Source: Quadrisphaera granulorum (lineage in GTDB: Bacteria > Actinomycetota > Actinomycetes > Actinomycetales > Quadrisphaeraceae). From it: 64,000 nucleotides of DNA. The stretch is from contig NZ_QGDQ01000011.1 of NCBI RefSeq assembly GCF_003149145.1, positions 1 to 64,000 on the forward strand. Direction: 5' to 3'. Below the pieces are notes generated by a model. That model was given only the letters and a program-made list of their open reading frames with translations, was not told the DNA's origin and did no database searches. Position 1 is the first letter of the stretch, and every line of letters begins with the position of its first letter. Both the position numbers and the translations under genes were made by a program. Of the stretch, positions 27,580-36,182 are shown piece after piece.

Positions 27580-28646
27580 GACGAGACCGCCGCGTCGCGG
27601 GCGCGTAGGGCGGGCAGCACCTCGTCGCCGAACCGCACGATGTCGTCGTCGTACTCCGGGAAGATCAGCATCAGCCCGTCCAGCTCGGCCTCGTCGACGA
27701 TGGAGGCGATGTGGTCGATGACGGTCGACGCGGCACCCGCGACGTACGGCGTCTGGAACGCGGCCTCGCCGACGGCGCCGTCCGCCCAGGAGCGGGCCTG
27801 GTCGGCGGGGATGCCCCAGGAGGCGCGCATCGCGGCGAGCGCGCCACGGTCGAGGCCGGCGCCCCAGGCCTGCACCTTCGCCTCCGCAGCCGCATCGGTG
27901 TCGTCTTGCACGACCGTGAGCATCGAGTACGTGCGGCACGACCGTCCCAGCTGCGCGGCTCGGTCGTGGACGTCGCGGGACAGGTCCCGCATCTCCTGCA
28001 GGTTGTCGGCGGACAGGAAGGCGCCGTCGGCGAAGCGGGCCTGGAACGCTCGGGCGCGCTCCGACCTGCCGGCGCTGATGACCGTCGGGCGCTTCGACGG
28101 GTGGGGCCTCGACTCGCAGTCCTCCAGGGTGAACCAGGGGGTGCTCACGGTGACGGAGGGCTCCGACCACAGGCGCAGCACCGCTTCCGTCCACGCCTCG
28201 GTCATCCGGTAGCGGTCGTCGTGACTGAGCCCCTCGTCCCACAGGCCGAACTGCGCGAACTCCTCCGCGTACGAACCGCTCACGACGTTCATGCCGGCTC
28301 GCCCGCCGGACACGTCCTGCAGTGTCGTGAACATCTTGGCCGCGACGGCCGGGTTGTGGACGTTTGCGTGCATGGTCGCCCAGATCTGCACCCGCGACGT
28401 CGCCTCCGCGATCGCGGACATCATGGTCATCGACTCCAGCGACCGGCCCCAGTGGTCGGTGGTGCCGCCGAATCCACGCCACTTCGCCATGGACATCACG
28501 AAGTCGAGGCCTGAGTCCTCGGCCGTCACCGCAGCGCGCCGGTTCCAGGCGTAGCTCGCCTCCGGGTGCGGCGCGGTGGTGGACAGCATCCAGCCACCGT
28601 TCCCGATCGGCAGGAAGATGCCGTACTCCTTGGTGCCTCCGCTCAC
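27576..28646 (-). CDS. LLM monooxygenase, RutA-like
   Basis: A 356-residue flavin-dependent monooxygenase resembling pyrimidine oxygenase RutA: YGIFLPIGNGGWMLSTTAPHPE, AEDSGLDFVMSMAKWRGFGGTTDHW, LESMTMMSAIAEATSRVQIWAT, DVSGGRAGMNVVSGSYAEEFAQFGLW, RPTVISAGRSERARAFQARFADGAFL and a C-terminal DGLMLIFPEYDDDIVRFGDEVLPAL. RutA opens the uracil ring between N3 and C4. Here the operon partners are flavin-related, so a fused pyrimidine ring such as the one in lumichrome is a plausible substrate (inference). GTG start overlaps the lipoprotein stop. Confidence 0.75.
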   Translation of the reverse strand: MSGGTKEYGIFLPIGNGGWMLSTTAPHPEASYAWNRRAAVTAEDSGLDFVMSMAKWRGFGGTTDHWGRSLESMTMMSAIAEATSRVQIWATMHANVHNPAVAAKMFTTLQDVSGGRAGMNVVSGSYAEEFAQFGLWDEGLSHDDRYRMTEAWTEAVLRLWSEPSVTVSTPWFTLEDCESRPHPSKRPTVISAGRSERARAFQARFADGAFLSADNLQEMRDLSRDVHDRAAQLGRSCRTYSMLTVVQDDTDAAAEAKVQAWGAGLDRGALAAMRASWGIPADQARSWADGAVGEAAFQTPYVAGAASTVIDHIASIVDEAELDGLMLIFPEYDDDIVRFGDEVLPALRARDAAVSS

Positions 28647-29788
28647 GGTGCCGGCCAGACGAGGGTGCCGCCGGAGTAGACGGACGTCACGAAGGAGTTG
28701 TCGAACCACCCGGCAGCGACCTCGGGCGTCACGGTGCTCGGCACGATGTCGTACTGGCGCAGCATCTGGACGAGATCCGTGACGTTCTGCGGGTCGATCC
28801 CACCCAGCGGTTGCCCGGGCGTCGGGTTGTCGGCGACCACGCTCGTCTCCGTCGTCCAGATCTTCTCGTTGAGGTCCGTGTCGTACGTCGCGCCGCTCAG
28901 GTCCTTGGCGAACCCGACGCACGTCGCGGTCGCCGCTGCATCGGCGGAGCAGGTGGCGTACGCGTGCAGCGCAGCGCGGAGCACGTCCTCCACCGCCGTG
29001 GGGTGGGCCTCGGCGAACGCGGGGTTCACGGCCATCGCGCCGATCGAGCTAGGAATGCCGTACGTCACGGGTTGCCACACCGTGACGGGGGTACCGGCCG
29101 CTTCCAGCTGGTTCGGCTCGTTCGAGATGAACCCGGTCAGCGCAGCCAGGTCGTTCTGCCGCCGCGGCAGCACCGAGGGGTCGTACCCCTCCTTCACCAG
29201 CTGGACCGACGACCAGTCGACACCGGCCTTCTCCACCATCGCTCGCACCGATGCGGGCACGTAGCCCTTGTGCCCGACGACCTTGCCGTCCAGCTGCTTG
29301 AGGTCGGTGACGTCGGGGTTGGTCATGAGGATGTCCAACCCGGCGTTGGAGTAGGACGAGATGCCGGTGATGTCGATGCCGTTCGCTCGTGCCTGGATGA
29401 CGTCCTGCATCGACACGGCCGAGATCGTCGCCTGGCCGCTCGCCAGCAGCTTGGTGTTCTGGGCCGTGTCACCGCTGCCCGGCTTGAGCTGCACGTCGAG
29501 GCACAGGTCGTCGAAGTAGCCGAGGTCCTTGGCCGCGATGTACTCCAGGATCGAGACCGATGACTGGAACTGATACCCCGACAGGTAGGTGATGGTGCCC
29601 GCGGCGCGGTTCTTCGCGCAGCGGTCCGCCGAGATCGCCGCCCCGCTGCCGTCTGTGGCCACGGACGGGCTTTCGGCGGAGGGGCTTCCGGCCGAGGGGC
29701 TTCCGCCGCAGCCGGTCACGGCGAGCAGCCCCGCGAGAGCGACGAGCGCCGCGCCGCGGCGGGTCGTGAGCAGAGAAAGCTGAGACAT
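28643..29788 (-). CDS. ABC importer substrate-binding lipoprotein (NMT1/THI5-like)
   Basis: A 381-residue exported lipoprotein. The signal peptide ends in a lipobox AVTGC with Cys27, followed by a Ser/Gly/Ala-rich tether. The mature part has the NMT1/THI5-like fold: AAKDLGYFDDLCLDVQLKPGSGDTAQNTKLLASGQATISAVSMQDV, LDILMTNPDVTDLKQLDGKVVGHKGY. Family ligands include thiamine precursors, taurine, and, for RibY of Chloroflexus, riboflavin. Position in the flavin operon favours a flavin ligand. A GGAG lies six bases before the ATG. A gap of about 140 bp separates it from the permease gene; no strong promoter or terminator is visible there. Confidence 0.83.
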   Translation of the reverse strand: MSQLSLLTTRRGAALVALAGLLAVTGCGGSPSAGSPSAESPSVATDGSGAAISADRCAKNRAAGTITYLSGYQFQSSVSILEYIAAKDLGYFDDLCLDVQLKPGSGDTAQNTKLLASGQATISAVSMQDVIQARANGIDITGISSYSNAGLDILMTNPDVTDLKQLDGKVVGHKGYVPASVRAMVEKAGVDWSSVQLVKEGYDPSVLPRRQNDLAALTGFISNEPNQLEAAGTPVTVWQPVTYGIPSSIGAMAVNPAFAEAHPTAVEDVLRAALHAYATCSADAAATATCVGFAKDLSGATYDTDLNEKIWTTETSVVADNPTPGQPLGGIDPQNVTDLVQMLRQYDIVPSTVTPEVAAGWFDNSFVTSVYSGGTLVWPAP

Positions 29789-29927
29789 GGGACTCCGATC
29801 CACGGTGATGAAGGGGGTGATGAAGGAGCGCAGAGGTGCTGGAGGGATGGGTTCAGAGCACGGCCGCCCGGAGGGAACGCGGGCGCGGCGTGCAGGAGAA
29901 GGGCGGTGTACGGGCGAGGAACGCCGG

Positions 29928-30749
29928 TCAGTCAGTGGTGCCGCGGTGCCATCGCAGGACCCGCCGCTCGACGAGGGTGATGACACCGAGGAGAGCGACA
30001 CCCAGCAGCGCGAGGATGAAGATCGACGCATACACGACCGCGAGCTGGTTCATCGACGAAGCCGTGCTGATCACCGTGCCGAGCCCGCCGGTCGCTCCGG
30101 CCGCCGAAAGTTCCGCGACGACCGCACCGATGATCGACAGCGGGAAGACGATGCGCAGAGCCGCGAACACGTAGGGCAGGGCCGACGGGACGCGGACGTG
30201 CAGCAGCAGCTCCAGACGCGACGCGCGGACGGTCCGGTACACCTGGAGCACCTGCTGCGGAACCGACCGCAACCCGGTCGCGGTGTTGATGAGGATGGGG
30301 AAGAAGCAGATCAGGGCAGTGATGATGAGCTTCGGGGCTGCCCCGAACCCGAAGGCGACGACGAGCGCGGGAGCGATCGCCACCAGCGGCGTGACGTTCA
30401 GCACGACGGCGACCGGCATCACGGCTCGGCGGATCACGGCCGACTCACTGGTCAGGACTGCAAGACCGAAGGCGACGACGAAGCCGATGGCCAGGCCCGC
30501 CACCGACTCGAAGAGCGTGATCCCCGCGTTCTGCAGGTAGTACGGCAGCTCGGTGGCGAGCGTTGCGGCGACGTCCTGCAGGGGCGGCAGCAGGAACGGC
30601 ATCTCCACAGCCGTGACCTGCCACGCGAGCGCGAGCACGGAGATCAGCACGAGAGGCGGCATCCACAGGGAGATCCGCAGGCGCTGCAGGACGCCGCGCT
30701 GGGTGCGGGTGGGTCGGCTGTCCACGGAGCGGGAGAGAGTGGTGGCCAT
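29928..30749 (-). CDS. ABC importer permease (SsuC/RibX-like)
   Basis: A 273-residue six-helix permease of the BPD_transp_1 family, partner of the lipoprotein and ATPase on either side. Seen: PPLQDVAATLATELPYYLQNAGITLFESVAGLAIGFVVAFGLAV, the EAA-type loop QQVLQVYRTVRASRLELLLHVRVPSALPYVFAALRI, and IGAVVAELS.ATGGLG. I took ATG 30749 because the ATPase stop lies 10 bp upstream and the longer frame overlaps it. Type matches sulfonate/thiamine-precursor/riboflavin importers. Confidence 0.85.
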   Translation of the reverse strand: MATTLSRSVDSRPTRTQRGVLQRLRISLWMPPLVLISVLALAWQVTAVEMPFLLPPLQDVAATLATELPYYLQNAGITLFESVAGLAIGFVVAFGLAVLTSESAVIRRAVMPVAVVLNVTPLVAIAPALVVAFGFGAAPKLIITALICFFPILINTATGLRSVPQQVLQVYRTVRASRLELLLHVRVPSALPYVFAALRIVFPLSIIGAVVAELSAAGATGGLGTVISTASSMNQLAVVYASIFILALLGVALLGVITLVERRVLRWHRGTTD

Positions 30750-30759
30750 CAGCGGTCGC

Positions 30760-31575
30760 CTACGCCGCACCGGGGACGCGCCAGGCGCCGCGCAGGGCAT
30801 TCCGGACACGGTCCTCGTAGGCATGGAAGCGCCCCTGCTCGAGCAGTTGCTGGCCGCGCGGGCGCGGCAGGTCGATGTCGATCACGTCGACGACTCGACC
30901 CGGATCCGGTGCCATCACGACGACGGTGTCGGAGAGGCGCACCGCCTCCTGGATCGAGTGGGTGACGAAGAGCACGGTGGTCTGCAACTCGTCCCACAGG
31001 TCGAGCAGTTGCTCCTGCAGCGCCTCTCGCGTGAACTCGTCGAGGGCGGAGAACGGCTCGTCCATGAGCAGCACGTCCGGCCGCAGCCCGAAGGCGCGCA
31101 CGATCGCCACCCGCTGCTGCATACCGCCGGAGAGCTGCGACGGCAGGCGGTGCACCGCCTCGGCAAGACCCGCTCTGGCCAGCAAGGAGAGCATGTCCGG
31201 CTCCTGGAGCACAGCCCGTGCCTCGACTCCCGCGATCTCGGCGCGACGGGCGGCCGCTCGACGGTTCATGCGGCGTGGAAGCGTGACGTTGCGGAGCACG
31301 TCCAACCACGGCAGCAGAGCGGGCGTCTGGGGGACGAGCCCGATGAGCTTGGCCGCGCAGGCGTCCTCCGGGGACACACCGTGCACGGACACCTGCCCGT
31401 GGTCCTGGGCTTCGAGCCCAGCGACGAGCCGGAGCAGGGTCGACTTCCCGCAACCGCTGGGGCCGATCAGCGAGACGAACCGCCCTGGAGGCACGGACAG
31501 CGAAACGTCGTCGAGAGCGACGGTGCCGTCACCGTAGGTCTTCCGGACTCCGTGGAGTCGTACTCCTGCGTTCAT
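30760..31575 (-). CDS. ABC importer ATPase
   Basis: A 271-residue nucleotide-binding subunit: Walker A GPSGCGKST (about 36-44), Q-loop LVPQTPALLPWLDVLRNV, signature LSGGMQQRV, Walker B DVLLMDEPFSALDEFTRE and switch VTHSIQEA. First gene of the eight-gene operon; its ATG has GGAGGG six bases upstream. The upstream 176 bp (31576-31751) carry the operon promoter and an inverted repeat. Confidence 0.87.
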   Translation of the reverse strand: MNAGVRLHGVRKTYGDGTVALDDVSLSVPPGRFVSLIGPSGCGKSTLLRLVAGLEAQDHGQVSVHGVSPEDACAAKLIGLVPQTPALLPWLDVLRNVTLPRRMNRRAAARRAEIAGVEARAVLQEPDMLSLLARAGLAEAVHRLPSQLSGGMQQRVAIVRAFGLRPDVLLMDEPFSALDEFTREALQEQLLDLWDELQTTVLFVTHSIQEAVRLSDTVVVMAPDPGRVVDVIDIDLPRPRGQQLLEQGRFHAYEDRVRNALRGAWRVPGAA

Positions 31576-31637
31576 CGCCGTCCCTCCATACCTGGTGCGG
31601 CACACCTCAGGGCCGCGTCGTGTATGGCGGAGAGCGT

Positions 31638-31665
31638 GCGTCACGAGCGAGAGGAACTGTGACGC
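31638..31665. promoter_or_regulatory. Possible operator upstream of the flavin operon
   Basis: GCGTCAC and GTGACGC, a 7-bp inverted repeat with 14-nt spacer, 63 bases before the first start codon. No regulator gene is adjacent. I looked for the conserved FMN riboswitch core in this leader and did not find it. Confidence 0.3.
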
Positions 31666-31751
31666 GGAGGTCCGCTACGACTCGGGAAGCTAGGAGCCCC
31701 GCGTTTCACCGAGCGACGCACGTGTTGCGGTCGCGTAACAGAGGATCGTCG

Positions 31752-32183
31752 TCAGGCGTCATCCTGTCCGTAGGCAGTGACCGATCCGTTCGCTCCAGCC
31801 CCCCACACGAGAACCGTGATCCCTGTCTCTGCGGCCGCCGTCCCTACCCAGCCGGCGAGAGCACGGCGCACCGGCTCGGCGATGACGAGCACGGGCTCCG
31901 GAGCGCCCGGGATCGTCTGCCGAAGCCAGAGCAGCTTGAAGAAGTCAGCCATGACCTTGTTCCGAAAGGCCGGCTTGTAGGCGCCCTGGTTGGCGACGAG
32001 CTGGGCGATGTAGCGGTCGGCCGCGTCGATGCCTTCGACCTCGACACGCGCACGGTCGAGCCTGATCATGCGTGGCCGCAGCTCGACTCCCAGGTGAGCC
32101 CCGGCATCCACCAGCATCCGCCGCTCGACCGAACCGGGTGCGAAGCGGCCCCACGCCCGCTCCTCGTCGGAATCGATTGCCAC
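31752..32183 (-). CDS. Hypothetical protein (143 residues)
   Basis: A soluble protein I do not recognise. It starts MAIDSDEERAWGRFAPGSVERR, has a central charged region with VEGIDAADRYIAQLVANQGAYKPAFRNKVMADFF, and a hydrophobic C-terminal half (TGITVLVWGAGANGSV). The GTG at 32183 is preferred over an ATG eight codons upstream because TACACT stands exactly six bases before it. It lies between the flavin operon and an oxidoreductase on the other strand; no evidence of joint function. Confidence 0.5.
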   Translation of the reverse strand: MAIDSDEERAWGRFAPGSVERRMLVDAGAHLGVELRPRMIRLDRARVEVEGIDAADRYIAQLVANQGAYKPAFRNKVMADFFKLLWLRQTIPGAPEPVLVIAEPVRRALAGWVGTAAAETGITVLVWGAGANGSVTAYGQDDA

Positions 32184-32189
32184 GCGCGC

Positions 32190-32195
32190 AGTGTA
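32190..32195 (-). promoter_or_regulatory. -10 hexamer of a leaderless hypothetical gene
   Basis: TACACT on the minus strand, six bases before the GTG at 32183, no ribosome site. Confidence 0.5.
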
Positions 32196-32297
32196 GGAAG
32201 GCCCCACGGTGCCGTGGCCTGGCGATCACCTGGCCTGTAAACGGCACCAGGTCGTGATCGTGGCGCCGCCGTCGAGCCGGCAGGGCAGGGTGGGGTC

Positions 32298-33179
32298 GTG
32301 CACATCGCAGTCACCGGAGGATCCGGCAAGCTCGGGCGGGTGGTGGTGGCCGACCTGGTCGCCCACGGCCACACCGTGCTCACCCTCGACCAGAACCCCC
32401 CGCCGGGAGGCGTCGGGGCACTGCCACGTGGAGCGCGCTTCCTGAAGGCCGACCTCGCCGATCACGGGCAGGTGCTCGAGGCGTTGCTCGGCGTGGACGA
32501 GCACCGCTCGGAGCACGGCATCGACGCCCTGGTGCACCTCGGCGCGATCCCCGCACCGGGCCTGGCCACGGACGCGGTGACGTTCCAGAACAACACCATG
32601 AGCACGTACAGCGCGTTCGCCGCGGCCCGCGCCGCGGGCATCCACAACGTGGTGTGGGCGTCGTCGGAGACGGTGCTCGGGCTGCCCTTCGACGAGGCAC
32701 CGCCCTACGTGCCCGTCGACGAGGAGTACCACCCCCGCCCGAACAGCAGCTACTCGCTGAGCAAGACCCTCGGCGAGGAGATGGCGGTGCAGTTCTGTCG
32801 CTGGGACCCGCAGTCGAAGATCATCGGACTGCGGTTTTCGAACGTCATGTACGCCGATCAGTACGCCGAGTTCCCCGACTACGACGCCGACCCGCTGCTG
32901 CGGAAGTGGAACCTGTGGGGCTACATCGACGCCCGCGACGGCGCGCAGGCCGTGCGGAAGGCGCTGGAGCTGGAGGCCACCGGCGCTGACGTGTTCATCA
33001 TCGCCAACGCCGACACGGTGATGCAGCGCTCCTCGGCGGAGCTCGTCGAGGAGGTCTTCCCGGGCGTGGAGATCCGCGGCGAACTGGGCGAGCACGAGAC
33101 GCTGCTGAGCATCGAGAAGGCGAAGCGGGTCCTGGGCTACGCCCCGCAGCACTCCTGGCGAGACACCTTCACCGCCTGA
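32298..33179 (+). CDS. NAD-dependent epimerase/dehydratase (extended SDR)
   Basis: A 293-residue Rossmann enzyme: VTGGSGKLGRVVVADLV at the N-terminus (G-x-x-G-x-x-G), acidic residue after strand 2 (LDQNPPP), HLGAIPAP, and the catalytic YxxxK in SSYSLSKTLGEE. WASSETVLGLPFD supplies the Ser/Thr. Related actinobacterial proteins act on uronates or nucleotide sugars; substrate undetermined. GTG start, with CAGGGT six bases upstream (weak leaderless signal). A short inverted repeat CGATCACCTGG/CCAGGTCGTGATCG lies at 32223-32260 before it. Confidence 0.8.
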   Translation: MHIAVTGGSGKLGRVVVADLVAHGHTVLTLDQNPPPGGVGALPRGARFLKADLADHGQVLEALLGVDEHRSEHGIDALVHLGAIPAPGLATDAVTFQNNTMSTYSAFAAARAAGIHNVVWASSETVLGLPFDEAPPYVPVDEEYHPRPNSSYSLSKTLGEEMAVQFCRWDPQSKIIGLRFSNVMYADQYAEFPDYDADPLLRKWNLWGYIDARDGAQAVRKALELEATGADVFIIANADTVMQRSSAELVEEVFPGVEIRGELGEHETLLSIEKAKRVLGYAPQHSWRDTFTA

Positions 33180-33197
33180 CTGCACCGTCCTCGCGCA

Positions 33198-33261
33198 CTG
33201 TCAGGTCGTCAAGGCTGAATCCGGCCTTGAGGACCTGACAGTTCGCCTCGTCCTGACACTG
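33198..33261. repeat. TGTCAGG-GTCAAGGC palindrome, copy 2
   Basis: CTGTCAGGTCGTCAAGGC and GCCTTGAGGACCTGACAG form 18-bp arms with few mismatches around GAATCCG, followed by a third TCCTGACACTG word. Matches copy 1 at 12090. Confidence 0.65.
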
Positions 33262-33310
33262 TTGAGCGGCGCGGGGAAGGTGGTGGCCGCCGCGGTCGTT
33301 GACGCAAGGG

Positions 33311-34840
33311 ATGAGCGCCCCAGCGACCACGTCCACAGCCACCAGCACCGGCACCGGCGAGCCGCATCTGACGCACGCCTTTGCCGACGCGCTGCCCGAG
33401 CTGGCCGTCCCATGGAAGGCCGCACCCGCGCCGCACCCGCAGCTCCTGGTCCTCGACGAGACGCTCGCCGCTGAGCTAGGCCTCGACCCGACCTGGCTGC
33501 GCAGCGACGACGGCGTCCGCTTCCTCACCGGCGAGCACGTCCCGGCCGGCGCCCACCCCGTCGCCCAGGTCTACGCGGGCCACCAGTTCGGCGGGTACTC
33601 CCCGCGCCTCGGCGACGGCCGTGCGCTTCTCCTCGGCGAGCTGACCACCCCCGACGGCACGCCCCGCGACCTGCACCTCAAAGGCTCCGGTCGCACGCCG
33701 CTCTCCCGCGGCGGCGACGGCCTAGCCGCCGTCGGCCCGATGCTGCGCGAGCACGTCATCAGCAGCGCCATGCACGCCCTCGGCGTGCCGACCACGCGAG
33801 CGCTCGCCGTCGTCGCCACTGGCCGTGACGTGCAGCGCGAGGTCGTGCTGCCCGGCGCGGTGCTGGCGCGCACGGCGTCCAGTCACCTGCGGGTCGGTTC
33901 GTTCCAGTACGCCCGCGCCACCGGCGACCTCGCGCTGCTGCGACGACTGGCCGACGTCGCCATCGCCCGTCACCACCCGGCCGCCGCGGCTGCAGGCTCC
34001 CCGCCGGAGCAGGCGCGCGCCCTGCTCGACGCCGTCATCGCCGCCCAGGCCGACCTCGTCGCGCAGTGGCTGCTGCTCGGCTTCGTGCACGGCGTCATGA
34101 ACACCGACAACACGACCATCTCCGGCGAGACGATCGACTACGGGCCCTGCGCCTTCATCGACGTCTACGACCCGGCCGCCTCCTTCTCCTCCATCGACCA
34201 CGCCGGCCGCTACGCCTACGGCGCGCAGCCGGGCGTGCTGGAGTGGAACCTCGCCCGCTTCGCGGAGACGCTCCTGCCGCTCCTGGTGGAGGGAACCGAG
34301 GACGACGACGCGAGCGGCAGCGACCGCGCGGTGGCGATCGCCACGGAGTCCCTGGGGGCGTACCGGACGAGGTTCGCGGCAGCGTGGAGATCCGGCATGC
34401 GCCGCAAGCTCGGGCTCGCGCACCTGGTTGGGGACGACGACGCCGTCGACCAGCTCGTCACCGACCTGCTGCGCCTGGCGCAGACGGACCACGTCGACCA
34501 CACCGGTCTGTACCGCCGCCTCGCCGACGCGGCTCGCGCCGGCAGTACCGCCCCCGCGCGCGACCTGTTCCTAGCCCGGGAGGCCTTCGACGCGTGGGCC
34601 TCGCGCTGGCTGGCCCTCGCGCCCGATGCCGCCGCGATGGATGCGGTGAACCCCCTCTACATCCCGCGCAACCACCTCGTGGAGGAGGCGCTGGCGGCGG
34701 GGACCAACGGCGACCTCGACCCACTGGAGCGCCTCGTCGACATCGTGACCCACCCCTACGCGGAGCGCGCCGGGTGGGAGCGCTACGCCGAGCCCGCACC
34801 CGACGCCTTCGGCCCCTACACCACGTTCTGCGGCACCTAA
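33311..34840 (+). CDS. selO: SelO-family protein adenylyltransferase (YdiU/UPF0061)
   Basis: A 509-residue pseudokinase that transfers AMP to protein Ser/Thr/Tyr. Seen: [24 protein letters not shown] (about 87-110), [18 protein letters not shown] (about 120-138), [51 protein letters not shown] (about 260-287) and the C-terminal [15 protein letters not shown], all family hallmarks. The metal/AMP ligands Asn and Asp of NTDN and DYGP are present. Start uncertain: ATG 33311 chosen; a TTG at 33299 adds four residues. Confidence 0.88.
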   Translation: MSAPATTSTATSTGTGEPHLTHAFADALPELAVPWKAAPAPHPQLLVLDETLAAELGLDPTWLRSDDGVRFLTGEHVPAGAHPVAQVYAGHQFGGYSPRLGDGRALLLGELTTPDGTPRDLHLKGSGRTPLSRGGDGLAAVGPMLREHVISSAMHALGVPTTRALAVVATGRDVQREVVLPGAVLARTASSHLRVGSFQYARATGDLALLRRLADVAIARHHPAAAAAGSPPEQARALLDAVIAAQADLVAQWLLLGFVHGVMNTDNTTISGETIDYGPCAFIDVYDPAASFSSIDHAGRYAYGAQPGVLEWNLARFAETLLPLLVEGTEDDDASGSDRAVAIATESLGAYRTRFAAAWRSGMRRKLGLAHLVGDDDAVDQLVTDLLRLAQTDHVDHTGLYRRLADAARAGSTAPARDLFLAREAFDAWASRWLALAPDAAAMDAVNPLYIPRNHLVEEALAAGTNGDLDPLERLVDIVTHPYAERAGWERYAEPAPDAFGPYTTFCGT

Positions 34841-34843
34841 CCT

Positions 34844-34899
34844 CCGTGATCATGGGCGTCCGCCACCCCCCGTGAGTGGCCGATCGCCCATGATCACGG
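34844..34899. terminator. TGATCATGGGC hairpin after selO
   Basis: CCGTGATCATGGGCGTCCGCC and a right arm ending GCCCATGATCACGG; arms have a few mismatches in the inner part. Ten-base outer stem is perfect. Confidence 0.72.
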
Positions 34900-34919
34900 T
34901 GGGATCCAGGGAGGCTGCT

Positions 34920-34925
34920 TAGGCT
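34920..34925 (+). promoter_or_regulatory. -10 hexamer of leaderless Lon-N gene
   Basis: TAGGCT six bases before the GTG at 34932. Confidence 0.5.
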
Positions 34926-34931
34926 GGGGCG

Positions 34932-35618
34932 GTGAGCGAGCGGCTGCCCCTGTTCCCGCTGCGTACCGTGCTGGTGCCGGGCCTCGTGCTCCCTCTGACG
35001 ATCTTCGAGCCGCGCTACGTCGCCCTGGTCGAGCACCTGCTGTCCCTGCCCGAGGAGCAGCGGGCGTTCGGTGTGGTCGCGCTGCGCCACGGCCGTGACG
35101 CCGGCTCGCAGCCCGGCGCTGTCGATCTCCACGCGATCGGCTGCACCGCCGTCGTCCGCGACGTCTCCGAGCCTGATGGTCCCGGCGACGGCCGCTACGA
35201 GCTCATCACGTCCGGCGCCGTGAGGTTCCGCCTGGACGGCCTCGACGAGAACGCCGGCACCCCGTACCTCACCGGCCTGGTCAGCCCCGTGCCGGAGCAG
35301 TCGGGGGCGGACCCCGACCACCTCGCTGACCTCGCCACCTCCACCGCCGCCGCGTGGACGGCGTACCGCGTGCAGCTCGGCATCTCCACCACGGGCGTGC
35401 CCGGCGGCGTCCCGGAAGACCCGGCGGTGCTGAGCTACCTCGTCATGGCGGGCATGGTGCTCGACCTGCCCGAGCGCCAGCGGCTGCTGGAGCTCCCCGA
35501 CACCGCCACCCGCCTTCGCGAGGAGCGGGCGATCCTGCGGCGCGAGCAGATCCTCATCTCCGAGCTGCGCTCCCTCCCCGCGCAGGAGCTCCTCGACGAC
35601 CCGCCCGTCTACAACTGA
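34932..35618 (+). CDS. Lon protease N-terminal (substrate-binding) domain protein
   Basis: A 228-residue stand-alone LON substrate-binding domain: LPLFPLRTVLVPGLVLPLTIFEPRY at the N-terminus, then FGVVALRHG, AVDLHAIGCTAVVRDV and a helical C-terminal part with LPERQRLLELPDTATRLREE. There is no ATPase or protease domain. Such proteins are widespread in actinobacteria and may act as adaptors or peptide binders. GTG start behind a leaderless promoter. Confidence 0.85.
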   Translation: MSERLPLFPLRTVLVPGLVLPLTIFEPRYVALVEHLLSLPEEQRAFGVVALRHGRDAGSQPGAVDLHAIGCTAVVRDVSEPDGPGDGRYELITSGAVRFRLDGLDENAGTPYLTGLVSPVPEQSGADPDHLADLATSTAAAWTAYRVQLGISTTGVPGGVPEDPAVLSYLVMAGMVLDLPERQRLLELPDTATRLREERAILRREQILISELRSLPAQELLDDPPVYN

Positions 35619-35649
35619 GCCCCCTTCGACGGAAAACAGGACGACGACG

Positions 35650-36150
35650 ATGGCCAAGAAGGCCCCGGGCGCCAGCACGCCCGCCACGGTCGCACTGGCC
35701 AAGGCCGGGGTGGCGCACACCGTGCACCCCTACGAGCACGACGCCGCCGTCTCCGCCGAGGTCGGCTACGGCCTGGAGGCCGCGCACGCCCTGGGGATCG
35801 ACCCGGCGCGCGTCTACAAGACCCTCGTGGTGGAGGTCGACGGCGCGCTCGGCGTCGCGGTGCTCCCGGTGAGCTCCAAGCTCGACCTCAAGGCGGTCGG
35901 CGCGGCCCTGGGTGGCAAACGCGCCGCCATGGCCGACCCGACCGCCGCCGAGCGCACCACCGGTTACGTCCGCGGCGGCATCAGCCCCCTCGGGCAGCGC
36001 AAGCGACTGCCCACCGTCGTCGATGCGAGTGCCCTGGAGCAGCCGACGGTGCTGGTCAGCGGCGGCCGTCGCGGTCTCGACGTGGAGCTGGCCCCCGCCG
36101 ACCTCGTCTCGCTGACCGGCGCCACCGTCGCGCCCGTCACCGCCGCCTGA
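35650..36150 (+). CDS. ybaK: Cys-tRNA(Pro) deacylase YbaK/EbsC
   Basis: A 166-residue trans-editing enzyme that hydrolyses Cys-tRNA(Pro). Seen: MAKKAPGASTPATVALAKAGVAHTVHPYEHD, VYKTLVVEVDG (catalytic Lys in the YKTLV motif), VLPVSSKLDLKAVGAALGGKRAAMADP, TGYVRGGISPLGQRKRLPTVVD and SGGRRGLDVELAPADL. All conserved blocks are intact. Follows the Lon-N gene by 31 bp and is probably co-transcribed with it and rlmC. Confidence 0.9.
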   Translation: MAKKAPGASTPATVALAKAGVAHTVHPYEHDAAVSAEVGYGLEAAHALGIDPARVYKTLVVEVDGALGVAVLPVSSKLDLKAVGAALGGKRAAMADPTAAERTTGYVRGGISPLGQRKRLPTVVDASALEQPTVLVSGGRRGLDVELAPADLVSLTGATVAPVTAA

Positions 36151-36182
36151 GCACCCACCACACGGACGACCGAGCACCCACC

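Noticed and set aside
31576-31751. Possible FMN riboswitch upstream of the flavin operon
   Set aside because: I looked for the conserved RFN core and multi-stem layout and found only a 7-bp inverted repeat. A covariance-model search would settle it.
32223-32260. CGATCACCTGG/CCAGGTCGTGATCG as another member of the GATC hairpins
   Set aside because: It lacks the TGATCATGGGC core and lies upstream of a gene; more likely a small local operator or stem.
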